A stretch of DNA of 64,000 nt from Lucinisca nassula (lineage: Eukaryota > Mollusca > Bivalvia > Lucinida > Lucinidae): NCBI GenBank assembly GCA_963580285.1, contig OY757010.1, positions 224,025,234 through 224,089,233 of the forward strand. The letters run 5' to 3'. The notes below the pieces were generated by a model. That model saw only the letters and a list, made by a program, of their open reading frames with translations. It was not told the DNA's origin and did not search any database. The position numbers and the translations under genes were made by a program. Shown piece after piece: positions 21,031-32,003 of this stretch; the stretch's first letter is position 1, and each line of letters opens with the position of its first letter.

Positions 21031-21504
21031 CATGATCAGATGCCGCAATCAGGGTCTATACTTACTGTTTGCAGTTACACGAAACAATCTAAGTACCAGA
21101 TCGTTTTTACAGCCTAATATCTATGTGTGCTGTCAGTGCTTTGATTTATTTAATCTCAAAACATTTTCTGGAATGCACTCTTCCAACTCAAGTCGGGCAC
21201 GTCCATTCTGCTAAATTGGTGTCTAGATAAATGGCAAGCGATTTATATAGAAAACACTGGTTGCATGGCTCCACTGACCAGGGTTGAAAGGGATTACCTT
21301 TCCGCAAGAAGATGAGTGATCGAGACATGACCTTGAAGTTAAAAAAAGTCTTTCATTCTCTTTTTTTCTAGCCGTAGGTCCTACAGCAGTCTGGTTAAAT
21401 TGACAGTACTTTACTTAAACACCAGCACTATCATAATCAAACAATGACAGCTGAGCAGACAACGCTTTCCGATCTGGGTATTCAGTGTATGATAAACCTG
21501 TCCA

Positions 21505-21690
21505 GATTCTATTCACCTTATTTGCATTATCTGCTGGTTCCTAGTCTGAAGGTTATCAGTGTTGGAAAAACAGGTAACCAGACCCCTCTGACCTTTCAAG
21601 GTCAGGGGGGTCTGGTTACCTGTTTTTCCATTATTGACAATGTGCAAGTTGGGGGCCAGCAAATAATGCAAATATGGTGAATAGATAGTC
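21505..21690. mobile_element. Large palindrome, ~90-bp arms
   Basis: The left arm (CTATTCACCTTATTTGCATT to GACCCCTCTGACCTT) is mirrored by the right arm (AAGGTCAGGGGGGTCTGGTT to AATGCAAATATGGTGAATAG) with a centre near 21598. Both strands therefore show similar short open frames, which are not genes. Confidence 0.85.
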
Positions 21691-21867
21691 ATCTTGCGCA
21701 ATACTCTGACCTACATGTGTCACTTCGATAAAAATAGAATGGCTATTTTCTATTAATAAATATAACAGTGGGTTTTCCAAATCGGTGATGGTCACGTGGA
21801 CAATTGCAGGAATTGAAATTGTGTGGTATGTAACTTAAGATCGATTGTCGATAACAATCGATCTAAA

Positions 21868-21950
21868 AATAGGCCTGACACCCCTTATATGACAAATGGA
21901 CTTGTCAAACATATAGCAATGGAAGAGTCCACTAGCAAACAATGGGTTAA
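21868..21950 (-). mobile_element. Fragment of the element at 18633-19076
   Basis: GGCCTGACACCCCTTATATG, CATATAGCAATGGAAGAGTC, CACTAGCAAACAATGGGTTAA in inverse orientation to 18633-18960. Confidence 0.65.
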
Positions 21951-22604
21951 GAATGCACTATGACACACGGGTGTGGTGTTCTCGCAATGATCTTTACACA
22001 TCAACCAGTTATCCACAGGATAACACAGGGAGAGTAGGCCTATGTTCCCTGTCAAACACTCCTAGGCCAGTACATTTAGCTGGAAATGACCCTTGACCCA
22101 CAACTAATTCCTTGAGAAATGTTATCAGCAGTTTTAGTATCAGGAAGGTGTCCTGACTTATAGAAAAAAAGTCCTCAAAAAAAAATCCGAGGGGAAAGGG
22201 TATTTTTGGGGGGTGAACAAATACGAAAAATGAAGAAAAATCACAAAAACTAGGACAAAATTAATATTACTGGCGTATGTAAAACAATTAATACTTCGAC
22301 TTCATTAAATCATCCAAAATGAATATTTCTATTTGGGGAAAATACAAAAAATTCTGAAGATAAAAGTTTTCTTTTAATTTATTTTTTTATATATTTTTGT
22401 GTGAAATATGGAAAAACAAGTATTAGCTTTTACAAAAAGTTTGGGTCTATGCTAAGCACACATTAATTTGTGTAGAACTAAAATGGGTCAGTTACCATAA
22501 AGTGTAAAAAGAGTCACAGATATCAAATAAGGATTTCCAAATATTATCAACAATGTCACATAAAACAAAACCAAAAAAGGAAAATCAAAAGCAAACTTTG
22601 GCAC
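21951..22604. other. AT-rich stretch, nothing recognised
   Basis: Contains a partial CACAGGGAGAGTAGGCC segment similar to those near 18230 and 18490. Otherwise it is AT-rich with no splice-bounded open frame. Confidence 0.5.
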
Positions 22605-23150
22605 ATCACAAAACACGCCTATGTAATTTTGACCCCCACTAACCCACTTTTATATATAAACTAGAAACACTTGAAGTTGAGGGGTTATATATTATTTTTC
22701 TGCTCAAAAACATAGCTTCTGGGATTGTTGATAATCAATAGAACTGCCTCATCTATGTTTTGAGCAGAAATAAGTGAGTGAGTGTGTTTGAGGTTTACGT
22801 CCCATCAACAGCAAATGTCATATGCAGTGGTTTCAAAAACATTTTGGCATCAAGATTTCAAGGAAAGATAGGAGTGTGATTTTCAATGTTATCTGAATAA
22901 AGCCAAATTTATGAAGCATAGCAGGGGAATAATGTCTAAGTAAACGGGAAAATCCCCAGTATCCGTCTATTGATGAAACCCCTGCATAAGGAGACCGGAC
23001 CTCGGTTTAAAGACTCATCTGAGAGTCTGGAGAAGCCCTTGGATCGAATCCACGACTCCTGGGTTATTAGGTTAGTAGCTTAACCACTACACCATGGAGG
23101 CTTCTTTGAGCAGAAATAAGAAAAATAATGCGCATGTATACCCCCTAAAA
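22605..23150 (+). mobile_element. MITE-B copy split by SINE-2
   Basis: The left end CATCACAAAACACGCCTATG and the diverged centre (GAACTGCCTCATCTATGTTT) are followed by SINE-2, then AGAAATAAGAAAAATAATGC and the start of the right arm. Confidence 0.75.
22775..23104 (-). mobile_element. SINE-2 with ~165-bp internal insertion, 16-bp TSD
   Basis: Flanked by TTTGAGCAGAAATAAG at 22759-22774 and 23105-23120. It is normal SINE-2 tail (TTACGTCCCATCAACAGCAA) and head (AACCACTACACCATGGAGGC), but about 165 bp of unrelated sequence separates GTCATATGCA from CTGCATAAGGAGACC. Confidence 0.8.
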
Positions 23151-23171
23151 CTCCCCACTGCCCCCACGCCA

Positions 23172-23319
23172 CCCGGGTGTAAATGGGTAGCAGTGGTGTA
23201 AAAGTCAACTGCCTCGCCCTCGCGCATGTGAAAACATCCGGAATGAGTGTTCTAGAGCGATAAATTAAGTTTTGAGACTTTCATCGCAATCGAACAAAAA
23301 TAAATTAGTATAAACTAAA
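23172..23319 (+). mobile_element. SINE-5 fragment
   Basis: GGGTGTAAATGGGTAGCAGT, AACATCCGGAATGAGTGTTC and GACTTTCATCGCAATCGAAC match the reverse complement of 17414-17570. The tRNA-like head is absent. Confidence 0.7.
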
Positions 23320-23384
23320 ACTCGATGAGGAAGGGGTTTCTATCGAGTACCCACAATCTATGCTTTTGAGCAGACATTACCGTC

Positions 23385-23545
23385 CATGCTAACAAACCCT
23401 ATTGGTTTCATTGGGCGACAGGGCTTGAGAAGTCATTTCATCTCAATGTCGGGTAAAAGTCCCACAAAATTGGAAGCAACGTCTCCAAAATGACCTTTAC
23501 AGTGTTGACGGGGACGTTAAACCTCAAATCAACCAACCAACCAAG
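23385..23545 (+). mobile_element. SINE-4, 5'-truncated
   Basis: Starts at TACCGTCCATGCTAACAAAC and runs through GGCTTGAGAAGTCATTTCAT to GTGTTGACGGGGACGTTAAA with an (AACC)n tail. Confidence 0.85.
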
Positions 23546-23551
23546 GAAACA

Positions 23552-23782
23552 CGCCTAAACAAAAACATTGTCAATTTTTCAGCCCAAAAATGGAATTCTA
23601 AGATTAAAAAAATGATGTTTTTTCTTATTTCTGCTCAAAACATTGATTGCGGAGCTCGACTAAGAACCGCCTGAATTTTTTTTTGCGCTGGTATGAGAAA
23701 TTTAATGTTTATCCCTGTAAACCACAGTTTTACAATATAAAAGTGGGGTTGGAGGGGTCAATATTATATAGGCGTGTTTGGG
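23552..23782 (-). mobile_element. MITE-B copy
   Basis: TTATTTCTGCTCAAAACATT, GATTGCGGAGCTCGACTAAG, then TATAAAAGTGGGGTTGGAGG and TATATAGGCGTGTTTG. The right half of the hairpin is lost. Confidence 0.65.
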
Positions 23783-23789
23783 CTTGGTT

Positions 23790-24110
23790 TGGTTGATTTG
23801 AGGTTTAACGTCCCCGTTCACACTGTAAAGGTCATGTCCCCGTCAACACTGTAAAGGTCATTTTGGAGACGTTGCTTCCAATTTTGTGGGAATTTTACCC
23901 GACATTGAGATGAAATGACATCTCAAGCCCTGTCGCCCAATGAAACCAATAGGGTTTATTAGCATGGACGGTCCGCCTCGCACCACGGTTCCTGGACAGG
24001 CTTAGATCCTCTTAGCGGTTTACCAGTACTAGTGTGCGGGCCGGATTCAGCTCTGCGTGGAAGCATCATGCAGCCCATATATTTCTTCAAGCCCCTATGG
24101 GTGGGGGCCG
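23790..24110 (-). mobile_element. SINE-4 (left member of an inverted pair)
   Basis: Reverse SINE-4 from GATTTGAGGTTTAACGTCCC to CATCATGCAGCCCATATATT. A ~30-bp duplication of the CAACACTGTAAAGGTCAT tail is visible at 23820-23860. Confidence 0.85.
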
Positions 24111-24111
24111 A

Positions 24112-24345
24112 TCTGGGCTTGGAGTAATAGATTGGGCTGCATGATGCTTCCGCACAGAACTGATAACGACCGCACATGAGTACTGTTAAACCGCTGCGAA
24201 TGTCTAAGCCTGCCCAGAAAAGTTGCTGCGAGTCAGCCTGCCCATGCATGTAAACTCTTTTGGATTAATTGGGCGGCAGGGACTGAGATGTCATTTCATC
24301 TCAATGTCAGGTAAAAGTCCCACAAAATTGGAAGCAACGTCTCGT
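24112..24345 (+). mobile_element. SINE-4 (right member of an inverted pair)
   Basis: GGGCTGCATGATGCTTCCGC, TGAGATGTCATTTCATCTCA and AATTGGAAGCAACGTCTCG. It is more diverged than its neighbour and lacks the final tail. Confidence 0.8.
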
Positions 24346-24355
24346 TTTCGTGATG

Positions 24356-24990
24356 AATGAAAAACATCAGAATATTCTCTGGAAATTTTTTGGGTGATCA
24401 AATCTTCCAATAGATTTGAATATGCGTGTTTGCGTAATGTTTTTTATGACCCCAACTTTTTTGGAGGGGTGTATTGCTTCTGGTTCGTCCATTCGAACTT
24501 CCGTTACGCCTTTGATGCATAGCATAACGCAAGAACCTTACATGCTAGGGTTTTGAAATTTCATCTATGGATTCTTCATGGAAAATTAGCTAACACATAT
24601 ATTTTTCTTATCCGGATTATGCCCCTTTCAAAAGTTATTGCCCTTTGAATTTTTGTTTTTATAAAATCTTGTCAGCAAAATATCTCAAAATCTATTGGAG
24701 CTAGAACCTTGTAAGTTGGTGAATAGATTGGTGCTGATGAGTAGATGTCCTGATTAACTTTTGACTAAATTCGGAAAAATACTTTGTGGCTAATGGCCCT
24801 TTGTCACTTTCGGTACATTGTATGCATTGTGATGCATAGCATAACTATAGAAGCTTGTATGCTAGGGTTTTGAAATTTCATATATGGATTCCTCATGGAA
24901 AATTAGCTGAAAGATATTTTCTCCATCCGGATTTTGCCCCTTTTAAGGTTGTTTGAGTCAACCTTTGTGTTCAATCAGCTCAAAGCAGTT
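24356..24990. repeat. ~310-bp repeat, two copies
   Basis: GATGCATAGCATAAC, then CATGCTAGGGTTTTGAAATT and ATGGAAAATTAGCT occur near 24517-24590 and again near 24831-24905. No coding potential is seen. Confidence 0.65.
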
Positions 24991-26298
24991 ATTGTGCGCA
25001 ATGTTGGGAGACAAAATTTGTAAATCATTTTCAAGGGGGTATCCCTTTTCTTAGTATTATTTTTCCTGCCTGTTTAAAATTCAGCGGGCAATGTCTATTG
25101 CAGTAAGTAGATAGGACAGTATTGCAATTGTTCTGATTGTGATTTTTTAGTGGTTGGTTCCACAAAGTCACACATAGCTTTCAAAATCTTATGTTACCAG
25201 AATACATCGTATACACATATTTATGATATTAATTGATTTGATTCTGATGGCACAAATGTGCTTCCATACACTAAATTTTTGTCATGAGACATTGACAAAT
25301 GTATTTTCTGACCCCACCCCAAATGTTTATTTTTACAACTTGAACATAGATCTTGTTTATCAATAGCATACAAGGAAAATATAAATGGCATCTATTCAAA
25401 AAAAAAAAAAAATAGAATATAGAAAGCAGCGGGAGTCTGCATCGTCTGCTTGTGTCCGCCAACTGGATTTCCTCTTGATTTTGTGGATTCCAACACATAT
25501 AGATGGATAGATTTGGGAAAATGCATAGCCTCCGTGTACCATATCTCGAACGATTTTGAGCAAATATTTCCATTTATCAATCAAGAGAAAGCTTCTTCGT
25601 TCTCTTTTTAATAATAAATTATAGACTGCACTTTAACAATTTGTGACGTATATTTTGTTTTAATGACGTCATTTGTTTGCGCGTGAGGAGAGCTCGCCTT
25701 ACAGCCAGTAAAACAGTGTATGGTGCTATTATTGGACCATTACTTATTTAATGTTTTTTCTGCGGATTAAATCCTAATTTTCTCAGAACTGGCACGGATA
25801 TTTTTTGAGGACTTTTTTTTTGGTAATTAATATAACATAGACCTGTGTTTTGGTGTTAAAAGAGTTTCTCAAGGAATTATCTTGACCATAAAAATTAAAG
25901 TGCCTCGCCTATCCAGTGTATTGTAGATAAATGGTTTGTATTCAAAAAGTCGGGGAATTCCGTGTATGAAGTGTGGATTTGCAGACTATATTTGCATGTA
26001 TCTCTGTGTCCAGTGCAGCAGAGAGTTTACGATTAATTTTGATATATTATTAATACTAGAAGTGAAGGCAATGATCAGGTCTCATGTCATGTTGAACTTT
26101 TTCCTTCATTCGCCGGAAATTACCGAGTTAAAGTTAAAGTTACCTGTATATTTTGAAGGTTTTTTATATTAAAATTATGAAGGAAAAAAATCTTAACTCC
26201 TCGTATCTTATTTATCCTTAACACTAGAAAAAAGTCACTGTTATCCTCATGTAAGAAAATTATTCAGTTTTTATTTGGTGCATTTCAAAGTGATGAAT
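24991..26298. other. Intergenic stretch, no gene recognised
   Basis: AT-rich, with an A-run at 25399-25412 and several short stop-bounded frames on both strands, none bounded by convincing splice signals or resembling a known family. Confidence 0.5.
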
Positions 26299-28413
26299 AA
26301 TTGCACGACCCGCAGAAAAAGAAACCGACTGAAGTCGGTTGATTTCTAAGAGTGCCCTAAAATCACCGTGTCATTCTGTCATTCTGTCAGTCTGTCATTC
26401 TGTCATTCTGTCAGTCTGTCAGTCTGTCCGTCCGTCCGTAACCCGTTTGTAAAAATTGGTGATAGTGACTTAACCGCTTGGAATATTTAAACAATTATTG
26501 GCATACTGATAGATATCAATGAGATCTAACCAATGAGCTTGCGAAATATTACATTCCATTTAGTATAGCCTCGCCGAGGCAAAAAATGTGAAAATTTTTT
26601 AACTGCTTCTCCTCGGAAACCGTTGGGCCGATTAAAGTCAAATTTCATATGGAGCCTCTATGGGATGGGGGAAACCAAAATTTGCTCATGGGGTCCAGGT
26701 CACATGACCAAAATGGCCGCCAAGCCATATATGGTAAAAACCCTTCATAAATAGTCTTCTCCAGAACCACTGGGCAGATTTCCACGAAACTTGATAAATA
26801 GCATCTGGGACGTAGGCCCATCATAAATTGCTAAAATGGTGATCCTGGGTTGACCTTGACCTTCTTTGGGTCCGTCCGTAACCCGTTTGTGAAAATTGGT
26901 GATAGTGACTTAACCGCTTGGAATATTTAAACAATTTTTGGCATACTGATAGATATCAATGAGATCTAACCAATGAACTTGTGGAATATTACATGCCATT
27001 TAGTATAGCCTCGTCGAGGCGAAAAATGTGAAAATTTTCGAACTGCTTCTCCTTGGAAACCGTTGGGCCGATTGAAATCAAATTTCATATGAAGCCTCTA
27101 TGGGACGGGGGAAACCAAAATTTGCTCATGGGGTCCAGGTCACATGACCAAAATGGCCGCCAAGCCATATATGGTCTGTCTGTCTGTCCGTCCGTAACCC
27201 GTTTGTGAAAATTGGTGATAGTGACTTAACCGCTTGGAATATTTAAACAATTTTTGGCATACTGATAGATATCAATGAGATCTTACCAATGAACTTGTAG
27301 AATATTACATTCCATTTAGTATAGCCTCGCCGAGGCAAAAAAAGTGAAAATTTTTGAACTGCTTCTCCTCGGAAACCGTTTTGCCGATTGAAGTCAAATT
27401 TCATATGGAGCCTCTATGGGATGGGGGAGACCAAAATTTGCTCATGGGGTCCAGGTCACATGACCAAAATGGCCGCCAAGCCATATATGGTCTGTCTGTC
27501 TGTCCGTCCGTAACCCGTTTGTGAAAAATGGTGATAGTGGCTTAACCGCTTGGAATAACGGGCCTCCGTGGCCTAGTGGATAAGAGCGCTGACTCTTAGT
27601 CATTAGGTCTCTCACCGCCGTAGGTTCGAGCCTCGCTCGGGCCACGTGTGAGACGCCAAGTTCTGCAACGGAAGGTCAGGTGGTTTTTCTCCGGGTACTC
27701 CGGTTTTCGCCCACCTCTGATTAACGATCGGCTCGATATGAGTGAAATAATCTTGAAAGGGCCGTAAAACCCAAACCAAAAAAAAACACAAAAAAACGCT
27801 TGGAATATTTAAACAATTATTGGCATACTGATAGATATCAATGAGATCTAACCAATGAGCTTGCGAAATATTACATTCCATTTAGTATAGCCTCGCCGAG
27901 GCAAAAAATGTAAAAATTGTTGAACTGCTTCTCCTCGGAAACCGTTGGGCCATTTGAAGTCAAATTTCATATGGAGCCTCTATGGGATAGGTAAACCAAA
28001 ATTTGCTCATGGGGTCCAGGTCACATGACCAAAATGGCCGCCAAGCCATATATGGTAAAAACCCTTCAAAAATAGTCTTCTCCAGAACCACTGGGCAGAT
28101 TTCCACGAAACTTGATAAATAGCATCTGGGACGTAGGCCCATCATAAATTGCTAAAATGGTGACCCTGGATTGACCTTGACCTTATTTGTGCCTAGGTCA
28201 AACTTTGACACATATGCTTTTGTATTGGAAAAGTGAGAATGCATTTTATCCTGCAAACGATTCAGAATACAGTACTAAAGTATAAGATATATTTACGATA
28301 AGGCGCATTTATTGGGGGAACCGTTTTAGGTCCAGGTCACATGACCAAAATGGCCGCCATACCCATATATGGTAACACTCATAAAGCTAAAAGCATCTGG
28401 CGGGTCGTGCACT
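26299..28413. repeat. Composite element with 316-bp tandem core and inverted ends
   Basis: Starts GCACGACCCGC next to a hairpin (ACCGACTGAAGTCGGTT). It ends GCGGGTCGTGCAC beside a CTTCAGCTGAAG hairpin, so the outer ends are inverted. The interior has GTCCGTCCGTAACCCGTTTG units starting near 26440, 26880, 27196 and 27512 (one 440-bp and two 316-bp steps). (TCTG)n-rich links separate units. The architecture is like pearl or nonautonomous Helitron-type elements; assignment is inference. Confidence 0.7.
27558..27796 (+). mobile_element. SINE-1, full-length, 11-bp TSD
   Basis: A 239-bp insert flanked by CGCTTGGAATA (27547-27557 and 27797-27807), which are parts of the 316-bp unit. Head GCCTCCGTGGCCTAGTGGAT, loop CTCTTAGTC, B box GTAGGTTCGAGCC, and an A-rich CAAACCAAAAAAAAAC tail. 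The anticodon-loop region resembles tRNA-Lys, which is inference. Confidence 0.92.
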
Positions 28414-29030
28414 TCAGCTGAAGCACTGGTTACTTCTTATTGCTTCCATCTGTAATTTAATGTCATGCCTATATGCTCCATAGACGACAATGTATTTTTT
28501 TAAAAAAACGTTCAGATTTCCATGTTTGGTTGCCAATATTAAATAGAAATGATTTGTTTGGAATTAAGTCACTGTTATATACTGTTAGACTGTTGTTCAA
28601 AGTTTACGATGATATAAAGTTTTTTTTTCTACTGAAAAATGATAAATTGCTTCCCCGAGAGCTTAAAAAGCGTTTATAAGCTGTTTTTCAGTACTGCAGT
28701 TCATGATGCGAAAATCGCTAAGTCCACATTATATGTACCAGAAATCGTATCAAACCTGTAAAGCTTTTTTTGTATTAAATTTTGTAATTACTAGTAATAA
28801 ACAACATGCGGATAATGTACTTGATACAGTGGTTATATTTCTCGGATTTCTTTATTTTATTTTGTCTCAGTTTTGTTACATTTATGTTTTCATTCATTAT
28901 GAATGGGCGGCAAATATGTCAAAAAGGACAAAAATTGTCGAAATCATTAACTGTGAAATGGCGATTAAATGGCGATTAAAACCACCATGAAAAGTTAATT
29001 GGCAGTCTGAAGCCAGTGATTGATTTTGTT
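28414..29030. other. Intergenic stretch, no gene recognised
   Basis: Two AT-rich open frames (68 and 95 codons) occur here, but neither has splice-site context, a recognised motif or codon bias distinct from the background. Confidence 0.5.
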
Positions 29031-29035
29031 TGTAT

Positions 29036-29156
29036 TGGAGTTTAAAGGCCCAATCAACACTATTTAGGTCAGTTTTGAGCCGGTCAGTTTACCTGTCCAC
29101 ACTTTTGCTGAGCAAGCTTATACGTAAGCGGTTAACCAGTACAGTACACATTCGCC
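29036..29156 (-). mobile_element. SINE-3 tail fragment
   Basis: AGGCCCAATCAACACTATTT, GCCGGTCAGTTTACCTGTCC and AAGCTTATACGTAAGCGGTT match the inverse of the 3' part of SINE-3 (59786-60099). The head is missing. Confidence 0.75.
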
Positions 29157-29269
29157 TCATCGAGGGGGTTCAAACGAGCACCAACAATCTATGTTTTGTG
29201 CAGAACAAAACACTGTTTGCTATTCTGTTAATTTCTGTTAATGAGTTTCAACTCTGTCTGTCCGCACAG

Positions 29270-29350
29270 TTACTTTGCAAACAGTGTAGAGCATGGTGCG
29301 ACTGCTCAGGATGAGCCGTCTTTTCTCCAGATCTACACTGTTTGCCATTC
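29270..29350. mobile_element. Palindromic MITE-C/D-like core
   Basis: TTTGCAAACAGTGTAGAGCA on the left and AGATCTACACTGTTTGCC on the right form the outer stem; the middle is degraded. Confidence 0.55.
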
Positions 29351-29400
29351 GGTTGATGACTTTGACTAAACCACCGTCAATAAAAATGGAATTGTCTAAA

Positions 29401-29769
29401 TTCACATTACGAAATCACGCCTATACTGACAAATTTTACCACAAAAAATGAAAATGTTTAGATAGAAAATTCTGCTATTTTTCATACTTCTGTTCCAAAA
29501 ATAGATTATAGGAACTCGTCAGAGCCGCCTCGGTGAGGCAGTTCTAACGAGTATCCACAATCTTTGTTTTGATCAAAAATAAGAAAAAAATCATGTATAC
29601 TACTGTAAACCCCAGTTTTACTGTATAAAACTTATTTATCTTCACTGCAGCTGATTTGAGGTTTTAGAGTAACAGTCAAATAAATAATGTATACCCCTAT
29701 AAACCCCAGTTGTACTATATAAAAGTGGGGTACACGTGGGTCAGAATTATATAGGTGTGTTATCGTGAT
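29401..29769 (-). mobile_element. MITE-B copy with duplicated arm
   Basis: ACATTACGAAATCACGCCTA at the left, centre AACTCGTCAGAGCCGCCTCG and AGGCAGTTCTAACGAG. The right arm is partly duplicated (TGTAAACCCCAGTTTTACTG, then TATAAACCCCAGTTGTACTA) before TATATAGGTGTGTTATCGTG. Confidence 0.75.
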
Positions 29770-30085
29770 GACGAAGTTAACAAACGTGCTTTAATTTAAC
29801 AATGAGTTGGCGCGTGCCCGTCGTCCCCCACTATGTGTTACTCTTTAAAGTGTTAATCATGTGTAACCCTTAAAGTGCCAATCATAACATTGAAGATAAC
29901 AATTTGATTAATTAAATTAAATAAATAAATAAATAAAGTAACAGTGTCATCATTGTTCACTTTTTGTGATTGATTTGATAGACAATTTTTGTGGTGTCTT
30001 GATTTATGTACAGTTTTATTAACTCTTAAAGTGTAAATCATAACTAGTGCAGATGACATTTTCCAGGTTTTGAGTTGATTAATTT

Positions 30086-30328
30086 CGAAAACACGTCTAT
30101 TAAAAAATATTGAAAATTTTACCACCAAAAAATGAAAGTATTCAGATAAAAAAAAAATGCTACTTTTCGTATTTCTTCTGGAAACATAAATTGATGGAAT
30201 CGTTAGTTCCACCTCAGCGAGGCGGTTCTTACGACAAACAATAATACATGTTTTAGCAGAAATAAGAAAAATAATGATCCATATTTTACTACATAAAAGT
30301 GGGTAATATGGGGTGTTTTTGTGATGTG
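30086..30328 (-). mobile_element. MITE-B copy
   Basis: CGAAAACACGTCTATT end, TTTTACCACCAAAAAATG, diverged centre (CGTTAGTTCCACCTCAGCGA, GGCGGTTCTTACGA) and TACATAAAAGTGGGTAATAT before TTTTTGTGATG. Confidence 0.7.
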
Positions 30329-30378
30329 ATCATAAAACTATTGCAGCCCATTCACATATTAATTGCATGCCTCATTTT

Positions 30379-30380
30379 AA

Positions 30381-30411
<31 letters not shown>

Positions 30412-30413
30412 AT
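30379..30413. repeat. (AAAT)n microsatellite
   Basis: Eight or more uninterrupted TAAA units; shorter ones occur at 29923-29937 and 32527-32545. Confidence 0.9.
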
Positions 30414-30794
30414 ATGCCATATCTGTAATCACCTTCTGTGACCGACTTTTAAGGCACTTTTTAGATCTTTCTTGAATTCTTAAAGTGTCAACCATAGCTC
30501 GACAAACAACATTTTTCGAAATTGTGTTAAAATTGTTTAGGACAAACATTACAGCCGATTCAAATCAAATCAAATGTATTTCTCTCAGGTCATACAAAAT
30601 GATAACAACATGAGAAGCAAAAACGTTGTGCAAACATACTGTTTCATGGCGACACAGTGACATATAGAGAATCGACAAAGTCGAAAACAAAAACAAACCA
30701 GAGGACAACAACGGGTAAATCTGTTGTCATTACATGTAACAAACTTATTATTTTATCATTTATTACTATTATTATTTATTTTATTTTATTTTGT

Positions 30795-30965
30795 TTATCT
30801 GACCACGCCAGTTCCTGACTTTGAACCAATCAGATTACTTATATAATTTATTCCTGCGAATTTACAAACTTAATTTCAAACAGTGTAGATCCCGATCAGA
30901 CTCAGAAGCCATCTGATCTGGATCTACACTATGTGCAAAGATACATGTTATCAGGAACGGCAAGT
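30795..30965. mobile_element. MITE-D relative
   Basis: AACCAATCAGATTACTTATA, CAAACAGTGTAGATCCCGAT and AAGCCATCTGATCTGGATCT, ACACT match the MITE-D arms and hairpin. The TTAA ends are not preserved. Confidence 0.65.
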
Positions 30966-30995
30966 TGTTGCACAGACTGGTCCGTCTGTAGTAAA

Positions 30996-31082
30996 TCAGA
31001 CTTTCGGATGAGTCTTTAAACCGAGGTCCCGTCTCCGTATGACCTTAGCTGTTGGTGGGACGTAAAACTAAAGCTCACTCAC
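30996..31082 (+). mobile_element. SINE-2, 5'-truncated, 11-bp TSD
   Basis: An 87-bp insert flanked by TCTGTAGTAAA at 30985-30995 and 31083-31093. It contains only the tail (GATGAGTCTTTAAACCGAGG to GGACGTAAAACTAAAGCTC). Confidence 0.88.
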
Positions 31083-31734
31083 TCTGTAGTAAACTATTTT
31101 CCATTCATAAAATCACGGAGCGTGAAACGGGTGTAAAATAAATAGGCCGTTACAAAGCATGTTCTGCACGAGCATAATTTAGTAGTTTGGTAAATGTTCA
31201 GACGTGTCACCAACACGCTAGAGAAAGTCAAGTCAAGTCAAGTAGATTTTATTAGGGCTCAAACAAAGATATGTTCATTGCCCTCATACTGAGGCGGTTA
31301 TACATACTCGAAACAAATCAAAAAACATATCAAGAGAGGAGCATACAACTATGGGTACACAGAAACTATTCAATTGTATTCATTCATTCATATAGTGTAG
31401 TAATCGCACTTTCCATTCACATTCATTCAATCAGCAGCGTGTCACGTGACCTAACCGCTGATACTCAGCTACGTTAAATCATGCTTCGCACGTGATCGCT
31501 CCAGATTTTAACAGACACATACGTGTTCATTCACTGGGAATTACGACCACTACGCAACATGTCTCGGAGATATATCTTATTCATAGGAGAGAGGTATGTA
31601 GAAAGTCATGTAGGTCAGAATTAAGGTTAATTCTTACATCAACTAGTTATAATATTCTAATTATGTTTTGCTCAACAAACAAACCGTTCCCCAACAGTGC
31701 TGACCAAAAGCAGTCCCACCACCACGCAAACAAG

Positions 31735-31858
31735 TACGTGAAGTGAACACCCCAAACCCCGCCTTATATAGAGAAAACTCAGGTTTAGGAGGGTATACAT
31801 TATTTTTCCTATTTCCGCCCAAAGACACAGGCCGTGAGTACCCGTCAGAACCGCCTCA
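31735..31858 (+). mobile_element. MITE-A left half
   Basis: GTGAAGTGAACACCCCAAAC, TTATATAGAGAAAACTCAGG and GAGTACCCGTCAGAACCGCC, then an abrupt end at the centre. Confidence 0.7.
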
Positions 31859-31915
31859 AAATGAATGGAATATGTATACTACAGAGTGGTAAGTGTCTTA
31901 AAATATTATAGAGGC

Positions 31916-31916
<1 letters not shown>

Positions 31917-31969
<53 letters not shown>
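31917..31969. repeat. (TC)n microsatellite
   Basis: An uninterrupted TC run of about 53 bp. Confidence 0.97.
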
Positions 31970-31972
<3 letters not shown>

Positions 31973-32003
31973 CCAACCAATACAAACATGTAGACAGATT
32001 TCC

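Larger units (their letters stand above)
20373..21867 (+). mobile_element. Unclassified element sharing ends with 55271-57288
   Basis: The left part AATCAAAGCACTAAGAGTAC, TGGTAGATCGATTGTCTTC is shared with 55271-55310, and the right part CGATTGTCGATAACAATCGA, TCTAAAAA resembles 57271-57297. GATCGATTGTC at the left and ACAATCGATC at the right form short inverted ends. The interior has no recognisable gene. A MITE-A piece (20873-21030) and a palindrome (21505-21690) lie within it. Confidence 0.35.

Noticed and set aside
28473..28990. Two consecutive AT-rich frames as exons
   Set aside because: No supported acceptor/donor pairs in frame and no family resemblance.
31373..31450. CATTCATTCA-type short repeats as a regulatory element
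   Set aside because: Too short and degenerate; nothing ties them to a gene.
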